From Pseudomonas sp. SL4(2022) (GTDB lineage Bacteria > Pseudomonadota > Gammaproteobacteria > Pseudomonadales > Pseudomonadaceae), in contig NZ_CP113060.1 of NCBI RefSeq assembly GCF_026625725.1, forward strand, positions 868,001 to 932,000: 64,000 nucleotides of DNA, in the 5' to 3' direction. Both the position numbers and the translations under genes were made by a program. This document shows positions 53,001 to 58,156 of the stretch, in pieces. Below the pieces are notes generated by a model. The model made no database searches, had not been told where the DNA came from, and saw only the letters and a program-made list of their open reading frames with translations. Each line of letters starts with the position of its first letter. The stretch's first letter is position 1.

Positions 53001-56000
53001 GTTTCATTCATCAGGTGGTTGTAGGCCAACGCCCCCGAGAGGGCGGCACTGGACTCACTCTTCTGCTTGCCCGCCAGGGTCAGCGCGCCGGCACCGGAAC
53101 CACTGAACTGGTGCGTCTGGTTGAGGGCCAGCACGTTGACCTTGCTGCCGCCGTCGGCGGGGTCACGCGGATCGAGCACGATATCGCCCAGATCCGCCTT
53201 GCTGCGCTGACGCGACACATTAATGCTCGCCGAGCCGGCAGCCGCCAACGCGAAGCCCTTGCCTTGCCCGCCGGAGTCTCCACCCCCGCCATCCGGTCCA
53301 CCGCCGGCGTCTTTCTTGCTGAACAGCTTTTTCATGCTGTCCCAGCCACTCGAAATCTTCTCCGGCGCTTCGGTCACCGCATCCTTGAGCTTGCCGGCCG
53401 CACTGGACAAGGCACTCAGCGCCGGGGTGACGTTGATCACGCCGACGGTAATCGACTGCAGCAACGCCTGACCCAAGCTGTCGGCCAGCTCTACCGTGGG
53501 TTTGCCGATATCACCGGCCTTTTTCGTGCCATCGTCCTGCTCTTTCTGCTCATCCTTACCCTTGGCAATGGCCCCGGCGATGGCAAAAGCCCCGCTCTGC
53601 CCTGAACTGAGCGCCTGAACATCCAGCACGTTGGCTTTCCATGCACCTTTACCGCTGGCCTCCAGACCTTGGCCCAACGCCGTAGGTCGCCAGTTCAGGT
53701 TATTGCCCACCAGCGCATTGACGTCGGTGGTCAACACATTCAGCGCCAGCCCACCGCCCACCCCGGCGGTACCGCCCAGCGCCACGGCACCCGCTGCGGT
53801 CCACAGCCCCAGGAGGTGCTCGGCCTGCACACCAATGCGCTTGGCGTCCATGCTCGCAGTGTTATGGATGGAGGCATTGACCGTCGAGGTGAGGGTATTG
53901 GCCACGGCGGCACCATTGGCCGCCGCACTCACCCCTTTGCCGGCAGACGGGCTGAGGGCCAGGATCAAATCATCCTGCAGAGCCTGGACCTGCACCCCGC
54001 CAGCCTTGACCACCGCCTGTGCGCCGATACCGGCCACGGCCTTGCTGGAAACAGTCTGGATATTCAGCGCCCCGCCAAGGGCCGAGGGCTTGGAATTTTC
54101 ACCCGGGGCCGACTCGCCCCCCACAGCAGTGCCGAACAGGAACATGCCGATATTGCCGGCAATGGCCAGCTGGCCGAGTTGGTTGCCCGCCGTCACCGTG
54201 ATGGGCTGTGCCCATTCCCAGCGGCGGCTGGCCACCATGGCACTGGGCGGAATCAGCAAACCCTGAGCATCACGCAAACCGACCAGCGCATCCAGCGGCC
54301 TGCTCTGCCAGGCAAGCTCATCATTGACCAAGGCTTCCAGGCGAACCCGATCCCCGACCCAGGCGCGGGTATCAATCAAATTGGTCAGCACTGAGATGGA
54401 GCCGGTGATCGCCAGTTCATCGGAGGTGCCCTGGGAGTTGACGTACTGGGTGGAAAACTTACCCGCCAGGTCACTCGGCCAGCCCCCCAGGCTCATCATG
54501 TTCTTGCCGATATCACTCAGCGAACTCCAGCGGTCAAAGCCGCCGAGACTCAAGGGTTGGATGTATTGAGCGCCCAGGCCGATGCGCTGGGCACTGATCT
54601 GCGCACCATCGCCAACCAGCGCGCGGGTGCCCTGATTCAGGGTGGCAATCGCCACGGCCATGCTCAGCGAATAGTCATTCTGGTCCGAGCCATTCTTGGA
54701 GCCGTTGACGGTGCTGTTGACCAGGTTATGCAGCTCACGAATCTCCTGCAGCGCAGTGAGCCCAAGATTGCCGCTCAAATTGAGCTGCGTGCTCTGGCCG
54801 ATGCTGGCCTCGGCTTGCTGATCACTGACCACCAATCCCAGCGAGGCGGCCAACCGGAATTTGCTGTCCGTCGGCTGAGTCGGATTCACGTCCTTGAACT
54901 TGCTCAGCACATAATTCTTGATCGGATCAACTGTGCCAATCGCACGAAACTTAAGGAAATCCGCCAGGCCTTTGCCGGCCTGCGAGGTCGCCTCATTTTG
55001 CTGACGGGAAATCAGGTTGGTGGCGCTGACGTCCAGATGACGCGCGCCGCTCAGATTGGCATTGAACGCCGCCTGGGTATTGCTGTTGAGCACACTTAAG
55101 GCCAGCACGGCACCACCGGCAGCACCGTTACCCAACGACTTGAACACCGCCTTGTTGCGGATCGCTTGCTCGGTCAGCGCCAGCAGGCTGACATCGCCCC
55201 GCGTGTGCAGTAGCGCACCGCTGCTGACCTTGGCCGAGGTGGTCAGGCCCGTGTTGGCCATGGCAAAAGCAAAGCCGGTGGTGGTGGCCTGCTTGCCTTC
55301 GGCGTCGTGCCCATTGGTGGCTTCCGACTCAACCGTCAAGGTGTTCTGACTGTGCGCCTGCAGTGCGATGCCCTGCTCGCCCTTGAGCGTGGCGCCCGAC
55401 TTGACCTCCACGCTGGTGGTGCCGCTGATGCGGCCAAAGGCCATGCCGGCGTTAAAGGGAATCAACGATTGCACCAGCGGAATGGAGAAGCTTTCCGTTG
55501 TCACCTTGCGCGTACTGTCGGCCTTGACCAGCAACCTCTGACTGGCATGCAGGTTCGCGCCGTCAAGCACCTCAATCTTGGAGTCGGCATGACCGATCGA
55601 CACGGCCAGGAAGGGAATCAACGCCGACAGCTCACTCAGGTCGGCGGGGTCTGCACCCAACGCCTTGAGCTGGTCGGGATTGCTCAGCGAGCCAATCCCG
55701 GTGATCGGCCCCATGATGTCGCCGATGATCTTTTTCCAGGCTTGTTCATCGCTCCAGCCGTTTTCATTCTTCATCTTCAGAATGTCGGCTTTGATCGCCG
55801 CGCTGTCGAACAGCGAACTCAGCAAGCCTGGGTCGACAACTGCCACGGCATTGCTGTTCAGGGCGATATTGCCGCCCTTGAGCGTACCGGCGACCTTGAC
55901 ACTGGCATCGGCCGCCGAATAGCCGCCCAGTTGCTTGCTGATGGCCGTAGCGCTGACCTTGATGTCACCCTCGCGGAAGTCATCGGCGTGGCTGGCATCC

Positions 56001-57238
56001 AGTACGGCATTTTTCTCGATATTGACACTGGCAACGCCGCGGTCAGGTGCCAGCAGCGAGTTCGGCTTGGTTTTTAGCGTCTGGGTAATTTCGTCGACGG
56101 TCTTGGCATCGCCGCCTTCGCAGAAGGTGCAGGCACCATCACTGATGGCGCTGACCTGAATATCCCCGGAGCGCCCACTGCCGGTGGCCCGCGTATCGAC
56201 CACGGCACCGCTGCGCACATTGATGGTGCTGCCTTCAAGCGTCACTTTACCGCTGTTTTTGCCGGCCTCGCCCTGGCTGCGCACGCGGGCGGATGCCGTC
56301 AGCTCCAGGCTTTGCCCACCCGACACCGAAATACTGGCCCCACTGCCATCGGCCATCAAAGCCGCCAGTTCACCGGAGATTACCGCCGAGTCACGGCCGA
56401 CGATGCGCACCGCACCATCGGCTCGCTGCGCGGCCTGTCCCACGGACAAACCGGCGGTGTTGACCGTGCCTTTGAACACGGCATCAGCAATGTCCTTACC
56501 GCCTTCAACACGCGCCCCTTGGGCCACCACCGCCGCGGCACCAAAGATATTCACCGAGCCTACGGCATTGACCTTGCCCTTGATCTCAAACTTGCCGCGC
56601 TCTGAACCCGGCAGGTCGGTCAGCACACCCGCGTCGTTGTACTGGCCGTTCTTCAAGTCGTCGACCAATTGGCTTGCGCCTTCGGGCGTAACCACACCCA
56701 CCGCCGAAGACAGCTGCTGCATCTGCTGCGCCGAGGGCGTGGTGATGGTCAAACTGCCGACGTTGATGACACCGCTGCTGCCCACCACCATGCCATGGGG
56801 GTCGGCAAAGATGATGTTGCCGCCAATCCGGTTGCCATCGGTCAGCACGCCATTGAGCGTGCCATTGATCACCACCCGTGAGTCATGCACCAGGTTGACC
56901 AGATTGCTGGCCCCGCTCGGCACATAGAGGTTTACGGTATTGCCGTTGCCGACCTGGAAATGACTGAAGGAGTTAAAACCGGTCTGCCCGCGCACTGTGC
57001 CGGTGGTGATATCCGTGACATTGCCCTTGACCGCAATAGTGGTCGCCGTGCCCGGAAACTGCACCAGGGTATCGCCCACCAGGTACGTGCCGCCGGAGGC
57101 AACAATCGTGTTCGTATCCGCCCAGACCGCAGGCACGCCCATGCCGACCAGAATGGCTGCCGCCAGTCGGGTAGGCTGAAACACCTGCTTGGGCTGTTCA
57201 CGAAAGGTCGAACGAGGGGCGGGGCGTTTGACCAACAT
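38030..57238 (-). CDS. Giant two-partner-secretion exoprotein (LktA/FHA-type filamentous adhesin)
   Basis: 6,402 residues from ATG 57238, which has TGAGG seven bases upstream; a GTG 33 bp earlier is possible. An extended signal peptide (cut after VWA, about residue 40) precedes the TPS domain (about 40-290) with NGNTVNLYVPSG, INGTLNG and NIIFADPHGMVVG. A beta-helix of hundreds of degenerate repeats follows (GGSAxxNxIxG-type repeats, about 1500-3000). Near 5330-5625 are near-identical 111-residue repeats. Cysteine is almost absent apart from CTFC near 370 and a pair in GGYCKTHFIWC near 4447. No CDI-type toxin end is recognised. Likely surface adhesin or biofilm matrix protein, exported by the adjacent TpsB. 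Confidence 0.93.
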   Translation of the reverse strand: MLVKRPAPRSTFREQPKQVFQPTRLAAAILVGMGVPAVWADTNTIVASGGTYLVGDTLVQFPGTATTIAVKGNVTDITTGTVRGQTGFNSFSHFQVGNGNTVNLYVPSGASNLVNLVHDSRVVINGTLNGVLTDGNRIGGNIIFADPHGMVVGSSGVINVGSLTITTPSAQQMQQLSSAVGVVTPEGASQLVDDLKNGQYNDAGVLTDLPGSERGKFEIKGKVNAVGSVNIFGAAAVVAQGARVEGGKDIADAVFKGTVNTAGLSVGQAAQRADGAVRIVGRDSAVISGELAALMADGSGASISVSGGQSLELTASARVRSQGEAGKNSGKVTLEGSTINVRSGAVVDTRATGSGRSGDIQVSAISDGACTFCEGGDAKTVDEITQTLKTKPNSLLAPDRGVASVNIEKNAVLDASHADDFREGDIKVSATAISKQLGGYSAADASVKVAGTLKGGNIALNSNAVAVVDPGLLSSLFDSAAIKADILKMKNENGWSDEQAWKKIIGDIMGPITGIGSLSNPDQLKALGADPADLSELSALIPFLAVSIGHADSKIEVLDGANLHASQRLLVKADSTRKVTTESFSIPLVQSLIPFNAGMAFGRISGTTSVEVKSGATLKGEQGIALQAHSQNTLTVESEATNGHDAEGKQATTTGFAFAMANTGLTTSAKVSSGALLHTRGDVSLLALTEQAIRNKAVFKSLGNGAAGGAVLALSVLNSNTQAAFNANLSGARHLDVSATNLISRQQNEATSQAGKGLADFLKFRAIGTVDPIKNYVLSKFKDVNPTQPTDSKFRLAASLGLVVSDQQAEASIGQSTQLNLSGNLGLTALQEIRELHNLVNSTVNGSKNGSDQNDYSLSMAVAIATLNQGTRALVGDGAQISAQRIGLGAQYIQPLSLGGFDRWSSLSDIGKNMMSLGGWPSDLAGKFSTQYVNSQGTSDELAITGSISVLTNLIDTRAWVGDRVRLEALVNDELAWQSRPLDALVGLRDAQGLLIPPSAMVASRRWEWAQPITVTAGNQLGQLAIAGNIGMFLFGTAVGGESAPGENSKPSALGGALNIQTVSSKAVAGIGAQAVVKAGGVQVQALQDDLILALSPSAGKGVSAAANGAAVANTLTSTVNASIHNTASMDAKRIGVQAEHLLGLWTAAGAVALGGTAGVGGGLALNVLTTDVNALVGNNLNWRPTALGQGLEASGKGAWKANVLDVQALSSGQSGAFAIAGAIAKGKDEQKEQDDGTKKAGDIGKPTVELADSLGQALLQSITVGVINVTPALSALSSAAGKLKDAVTEAPEKISSGWDSMKKLFSKKDAGGGPDGGGGDSGGQGKGFALAAAGSASINVSRQRSKADLGDIVLDPRDPADGGSKVNVLALNQTHQFSGSGAGALTLAGKQKSESSAALSGALAYNHLMNETDARVGNVLLRGNDLLQVQALSAGDQIALGLGLSVATAGTDKNVAVSLSGSAAYMGNRTRALVENSQVQQRQAAPGQIAVNAYDRARVMLGGGAFAGSKGNGGSAGGSLVVGVLANTLAAEWLGSTASNFARMDVTAASASRVLAGALAGAVSTGSDSGAGAGSLLALVLANKIQSRVDAYKPNATSPALLSSLQGGALNLSAQSLSGASPLDGLFATAAEGTLLESGLDLGGGNTVSAIKVSGEVDKDLLNGKNGPGNLFEGQIAGEAVLAVAGSLGASGGKAGVGGSMALVYAGSEYTAQLANSNVDLSGDLTITARHSADVLAAAVSGAGSTEVGVSGSATALIGRGNVLAGVDMGDRTLKANNLRISAERSGGHYSLAGNITGSSGSTAVGGAVGISDMQQRVEAVLEKGRYELGGDLTLDAAQQSRIISAALSAAVTSGNVAVGGAMTFNRIAGTTLAHLRNAKVLADDLSIRTTQTGLGASIWSLAFNLAASGSNTGVGSAVAINLVEATRKAEVNDSEVDLRGSASVLSGLDGEIWGVGVNAVGGSTAGVGGSVVVNNIDGSDSARVSGGYLRTSGSGKSLTLDAAQGQGMLIASLSGQVTGSGNTGVGGAFSVNRIGAQRSASIAQSDIRGFASGALSASLDQSIYAAAVSGAGASTAAISGSTTSNVIEGSETASITGSRIELGRLELNASRGNREIWSLAGTVGGAGNVSVGVANANNIILAKRIAEVSGSQLLLNGALSLRSGGASGIRSLAVGAGGAGSAAVGASLAINVIKGEERASLDSSSVSGAQGVEVKVTHGAADIYTAAGNVQVGGSGSGTGAVAISTIEQQRIARILDSTVAAGTSAVDVLATSAGTIRTLAVSGSIGGSGGVALSNASNNIGAVTRAQIDGSAGTAGVVTVKALDTSSIAALSGGAAGGGSAAVGAATSVNRVASQLEARVQGRKAAQSWLLSDLIVAAHSNSTIRSASISGAASGTASVGGSAATNVIQSSARAFIEQGAWIVAQNNVTVSARTLDQISGAAGAFMASGTASVGGSATVNVIENKTTAGITDAQTQVSALALGDAANIDNGVLLNGPNAKDRLWSDAEQFNPILNLGLGTRQFRGLAVQASSVQQIGQLAAAGSISFVPLYSASVSGLGNSNVIGGLTHASIESAQINQAPGAAAAQQVLVGAASHALSASYLASASFSLGVAAVAAALDTTVIQRDTRAFISGALLASRAATEVRAASTQFASSLLASAGGGIVGTAGNATLVIAKGTTEARVDKGSQLQVGSLLVSADALQQFSANALALAGGLVGVGANFGLVLNQAVTRAWVGEAVDAANSLADSRVQAGSVTLRARGNTELHSNLVGAAAGGGAVAGSALVQVVETTTEAGASQALFGTPAAPLSSLDINAHDNLRVTGNVGSGVVGAAALGASANVVVANSATRALLDRSTVHAGSLSVNALREGYAELLTTSGGLGFASLSGSLGLLLLGSGATQVSAGDSTVDPLSYLNKDGQGTLAKLDKLSSTGPVTELNHDEVVWDDASQRYTRVTVSDKADAERINSSSKVTVSDRLQSNSSRKHETVARVSDSQISLSGAASVQAQDRLASRNQAGSLNAGGGAYGAAMAFSLSNARVSAEILRGTLNAASLLIRASAVDKNTPEQSGDHTQAMLVNAVSGQAAVVGAVGGAVAAAVLNNAVSTVLGGSVQLTGSLNGQATDGQNLQVKASGLAVGGLAGAGLVLGVAAHDSRVSLDVAPGAALQASDILLSALSAGSAQLNGWGSSGGVLGGVNALLLLARDAAQARLNIGDGARLQATQVLDLDAQVRTRLQARSEGYALGGLLAVGGSVVDTLNSAQAELTVGSNVLLSATTGQLRSRVLREGEQDSATVHAQSLAGGVGISANAAVATARSNSKALLRTSASSRFAGADGGSWTFLAQTDVRQRATADGRLVGMLALGATVAQALSQSQTLAEVAGLFESNLSTVKINALGSQDNQAVASAGQGGLVSGAAAVGKTADSSSTLASFWARGVLGNAMQVGSLALSALQQSRFNSFVDSSSAALLGMSGAHAQNDINLTTSARLLDGARINSRGYSQSARANVSKPQASAYNVQSGSGGVVDAAAARSLSAISLDTSSLVGNDVLLRVDGDWRNPQKLEIQAFNRIDGYDRVKLDSGGAISIARAESRIDVLKSNAEVRVGERADLYSIGDLVLAASGAYVIDSQANAKTFGAAGAASGSSLARVKADYVARVNANAALFAYGDLRLQAGYGLDGAMNRAELTARTDLWNNTAFPVVTDPDAAAEYLRTSNLHVNAGSRLRSVGDIHAYAGQGHGVLTGKGVGRDLYRQTAADLLGAIVGQVSLDINGGSTLNRGQGLVRIDGQLDAGVYSQRKLVISGLKYLLNGQEVNPASLNASTQGTLTVVPVMQQASDGITWSLKQSEYSQLLTQRLQELNNRLASYGISAVERAAFEAERTLLNKTLSKLYEQMGGTVANNPGAVSGEGTLPEGLKIWLLEIDPILAKPGNILVQGDALIGNGKLNAPGDAKIEIINHSEAFLSLKGLEIPDHLGGQLLFNGAKMSGNASIQAANKPGSGSATFSSVTVAENSAAPRIVVQNLRNPADNIKDASGLSMPAADIYVAGSLLNKRGEIELTAKYGSIYANADIRAQKLSLSAGQDFVLNNPKAFVHIGGDPAFNNNGSTVQGNGSATVAGQNVVINALYLNINGLIQSGVADWRATIDESRFANLDGRRAEAVGNRLQLVQTDARTGTLGYAWDYDSNSIVLDQVQVGGGYMELTGHILSTGNGQLKVLDGFSQVHITNNTTRHLELAGLDLGRGVEGTLRINDLGRGEQGQQIGGDRLWSTVYTRVGDQVQRYEGWSNGPLTHKGSSNGRDTSYSTTAGRSYVWLTGRDDSITTTRQEYWDAFWGFIPTGDGTLAWEKVVKGQSTAIPGAEYMGNSQGLYRIDKERIRNHRFAEDATLNAIYQNAALQLADQDPDNALLQMFRVGLGAGEISRVNETYTTADPVKINEFLGGYCKTHFIWCQVYRTTLTKVFSSGTKEINRYAVQADRPINISFIGSESGLIDLMAKGDVTLRGSLYNLSGSTSLKVDGALRQNNDSLVIAARDLDLQAGQSIGSAEQALRVEATRSLGASSQAGSIDLKALNGGVNLTRLSAGGHHLSLSAQGDILGQAGMVVTGKTLNLTSSHGSIGAAGNALRIDSGNSAQGLLRANAVNDIHLEEVGGNLWLDQVKAGGDVWLKVSAGDLYDGNSELSYDNRALSELQRLWASMGLTGSAADEALAQQRDALVKAGQQRYAQYWRMRQGGALSFDAQQAAFSEGQRNQLTSLGWSVQQIATEEARRIADYQALHTLYGAGSFDANFTYQLQGSELASLEQTAKWTDEQLRYSISANLLRRDDGGSVVKEANNIEGRNVTLEASRIGRLKADAIVIDLSQAATLSNEQRAALASAERDDIVFDANNPLLIRVIQRDDVNVKAGGTLTATAQTDLFLGGEQDFNVQALNGRSISLKTDGSIVSSNGDKVVIRGHDVTLEAAGGSIGNAQALNMAVTGDLTARARLLNLVQHGDLAVERLTGVDSLSLQVLGNLRAASQLGENLLGGQINLKVSGLTGASGQRLQLGTGLVSQQINLDLGADAWLGGLQGAASQPVVLRLGTVAVNGTLNLGQVSEVQQRGAWQLGGLVADVSGDWLANAGSSLNADKGILLNSGGDVRLGNVSVANGDLDIQAARLSAGAPSTRWHASGLLRLSSLGDIGSPLQPLELSARHLQVNSATGGLFLSLAAGIQGGTLDSASHQWLRSLGHLRLDRVSSGGDIHLQGSGLLELTTLRAERDLELSGEALTVGTLDSRSGNLTVNLSDALRIDTLNVAGFGTLRSASAVLGEVSVAGALGQVHSGAVQIDRLTRAGNWTLQADSARIGNATVNGQVQHTLNGALNLGQLDATGGWNLKAGRSEITEANLGGAVSMQLHDALQLGALTAGQGWTLRGTSATVTNADIQGFVDQQLSGALAQDRLTAGAKWTLQADSARIGNATVNGQVQHTLNGALNLGQLDATGAWSLKAGRSEITAANLGGAVSMQLHDALQLGVLTAGQGWTLRGTSATVTTADIQGVVDQQLSGALAQDSLTAGANWTLQADSARIGNATVNGQVQHTLTGTLNLGQLDATGGWSLKAGRSEITEANLGGAVSMQLHDALQLGRLTTSGRLTLQGTAAQIGHLVVGAEADLELTGDLALQRLQAKTSQLRAGSASQLADLAIDGDLLVRVAQGMWLQRATVSGHADLQHTGAQGTLRVGSLDVGRTLNMQGAGHWLGDSALVQGDVSANIGSGTFGRLESTSGALRLNAGGHLAVDELHSRLQRIDLSAGSAQLGRVSAAGELKAHTQGDLSVLEGRSGGDMSLTTAAGHLGNIRFGTAMDPNDTAGLLPAHLKTTGNLLVHADGDVLGGNAEADLELRMMGRNLRFGRAQSLKEDIFLQANGNFLQGHGNITGQVVEAKRDVGIIANGDLSMPKVLFGGTYSLKAGRDLVVGLGGDLNITGIAEAGRDLRFEIAGKVDLEGVRAGRNLSIVSGAAINIEQFIDAGGHITLKANQGDIRIGQRIRSSGQYEGQAVAGNILLSAAGSIEVPLVDSRNGRIDMTGARLQLGDLAASQRIDLLSRGLIRVATSRSAGDQRWTADEGIFFERLLASGQALLDGLLDVRGTQLRAEQGVQVRAGIRHGGSDAASIHLQQAEAPTLSLWAGNLVRVADAAIGQRLDLHGRDMQLYGRHTGSGQLDLWVQGRADQQIADTLFLRLDAASIAAPRLYVAAALIDTTAAQVDLRDARGVNRLELRTPQARVRMDNASPVYMADADVQLYELDKAFSLKQSSLLSDTSAYVLHRKLTHQVVVPNFSINREAGTGVPYQGISAARFAEQHLSSGLTLVRLASLLNSLAATVVSNGVWVPAWSQAPVETRINIDVAGDRLEGDEVASWSL
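40360..41260 (-). repeat. 333-bp tandem repeats inside tpsA
   Basis: The same segment recurs with a 333-bp period (for example the CTGACCGTTGACCGT stretch near 40507, 40840 and 41173). Copies differ at only a few positions, encoding 111-residue units with QADSARIGNATVNGQVQHTL and AGRSEITxANLGGAVSMQL. Nearly three units are present, framed by more diverged ones. Confidence 0.85.
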
Positions 57239-57320
57239 GGCGGACCTCACTGTCACGAATGGAGATATCACGAGTAGTGAATTCTCTGGTTTCGCTATAT
57301 GTGAGTGCTAGGAAAGGCCA

Positions 57321-57347
57321 TTCACGCTTGTGAACCTCTGTTCACAA
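57321..57347. promoter_or_regulatory. Operator-like dyads upstream of tpsA
   Basis: TTGTGAAC (57328-57335) and GTTCACAA (57340-57347) form a perfect 8-bp dyad with 4-bp spacer; an overlapping TTCAC-GCTT-GTGAA dyad precedes it. They lie between the response-regulator stop and tpsA and may bind that regulator or end its transcript. Confidence 0.45.
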
Positions 57348-57353
57348 TGCGGC

Positions 57354-58082
57354 TCAATTGAGCTTTTCGTGGGTTATTTCAGCCTCCCCCACCAACCGAT
57401 ACCCCTTGCCGTAGACGGTCAGGATCAATTGCGGACGATTGGGGCTGAGCTCAAGTTTGCGGCGCAAACGCACCACCAGAGCATCCACCGTGCGCACATC
57501 GATCTCCTCGCCCACGTCCTGACCGCGACGCAAACAGGCCAGCAGATCATGACGGTTAACCGCTCGGCCACGCCGCTCGATCAGACCGATCAGCAGGGCA
57601 AACTCACCAGGCGTGAGGCTGACATCATTCCCCTGCGGATCGAGAATATGCCGGCGTAACAGATCGACCCGGAAACGTCCCAGACTCAGGCTGAAATCAG
57701 CCTCGCGTTCTCCGCCGCCACAGCGACGCAGCAGGCTGCGCACCTGAGCCAGAAGGATTCCCAGGTTCAGCGGTTTGGTGAGGTAACAGTCGGCACCTGC
57801 TTCCAACCCGACCACCCGGTCGTAGTCTTCGTCACGCACGGTGACCAGGATCACCCCCAGGTTGGGCTGGCTGCGCCGCAGTTGCGCGGTGATGGTCAGG
57901 CCATCGATATCCGGCAAACCGATATCGAGCAACACCAGCGCGGGCCGCAAACGCTCCACCAGCGCCAGGCATTGCTGCCCGGAATCAGTGGCATAGACCT
58001 CATAGCCGGCATTCTGCAGGTAAAGCACCATCATCTCGCGGATTTCCGGCGCATCTTCAACGACGACCAATTTGTCGACCAT
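57354..58082 (-). CDS. OmpR-family response regulator
   Basis: 242 residues from MVDKLVVVED; the upstream extension to 58160 is rejected because GGAG lies just before this ATG. Receiver domain about 4-118 with acidic pocket ED (9-10), phospho-acceptor Asp53 in LLDIGLPD, Thr in VTVRD and Lys in LTKPL. Winged-helix output domain about 130-232 (DVRTVDALVVRLRRKL, YGKGYRLV). Partner of the upstream hybrid kinase; likely controls the tps cluster (inference). Confidence 0.94.
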   Translation of the reverse strand: MVDKLVVVEDAPEIREMMVLYLQNAGYEVYATDSGQQCLALVERLRPALVLLDIGLPDIDGLTITAQLRRSQPNLGVILVTVRDEDYDRVVGLEAGADCYLTKPLNLGILLAQVRSLLRRCGGGEREADFSLSLGRFRVDLLRRHILDPQGNDVSLTPGEFALLIGLIERRGRAVNRHDLLACLRRGQDVGEEIDVRTVDALVVRLRRKLELSPNRPQLILTVYGKGYRLVGEAEITHEKLN

Positions 58083-58156
58083 TGACCTACTCCCTGGGCT
58101 CAAGCCGGCGATTCTGCCGCAAAGTACCGGCCAGTTGCCAGCAAATGCACCCGGCC

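Noticed and set aside
38114..57277. Many long plus-strand open frames (up to 583 residues) opposite tpsA
   Set aside because: They lack domain-like sequence and are by-products of the GC-rich third positions of the 19-kb gene on the other strand.
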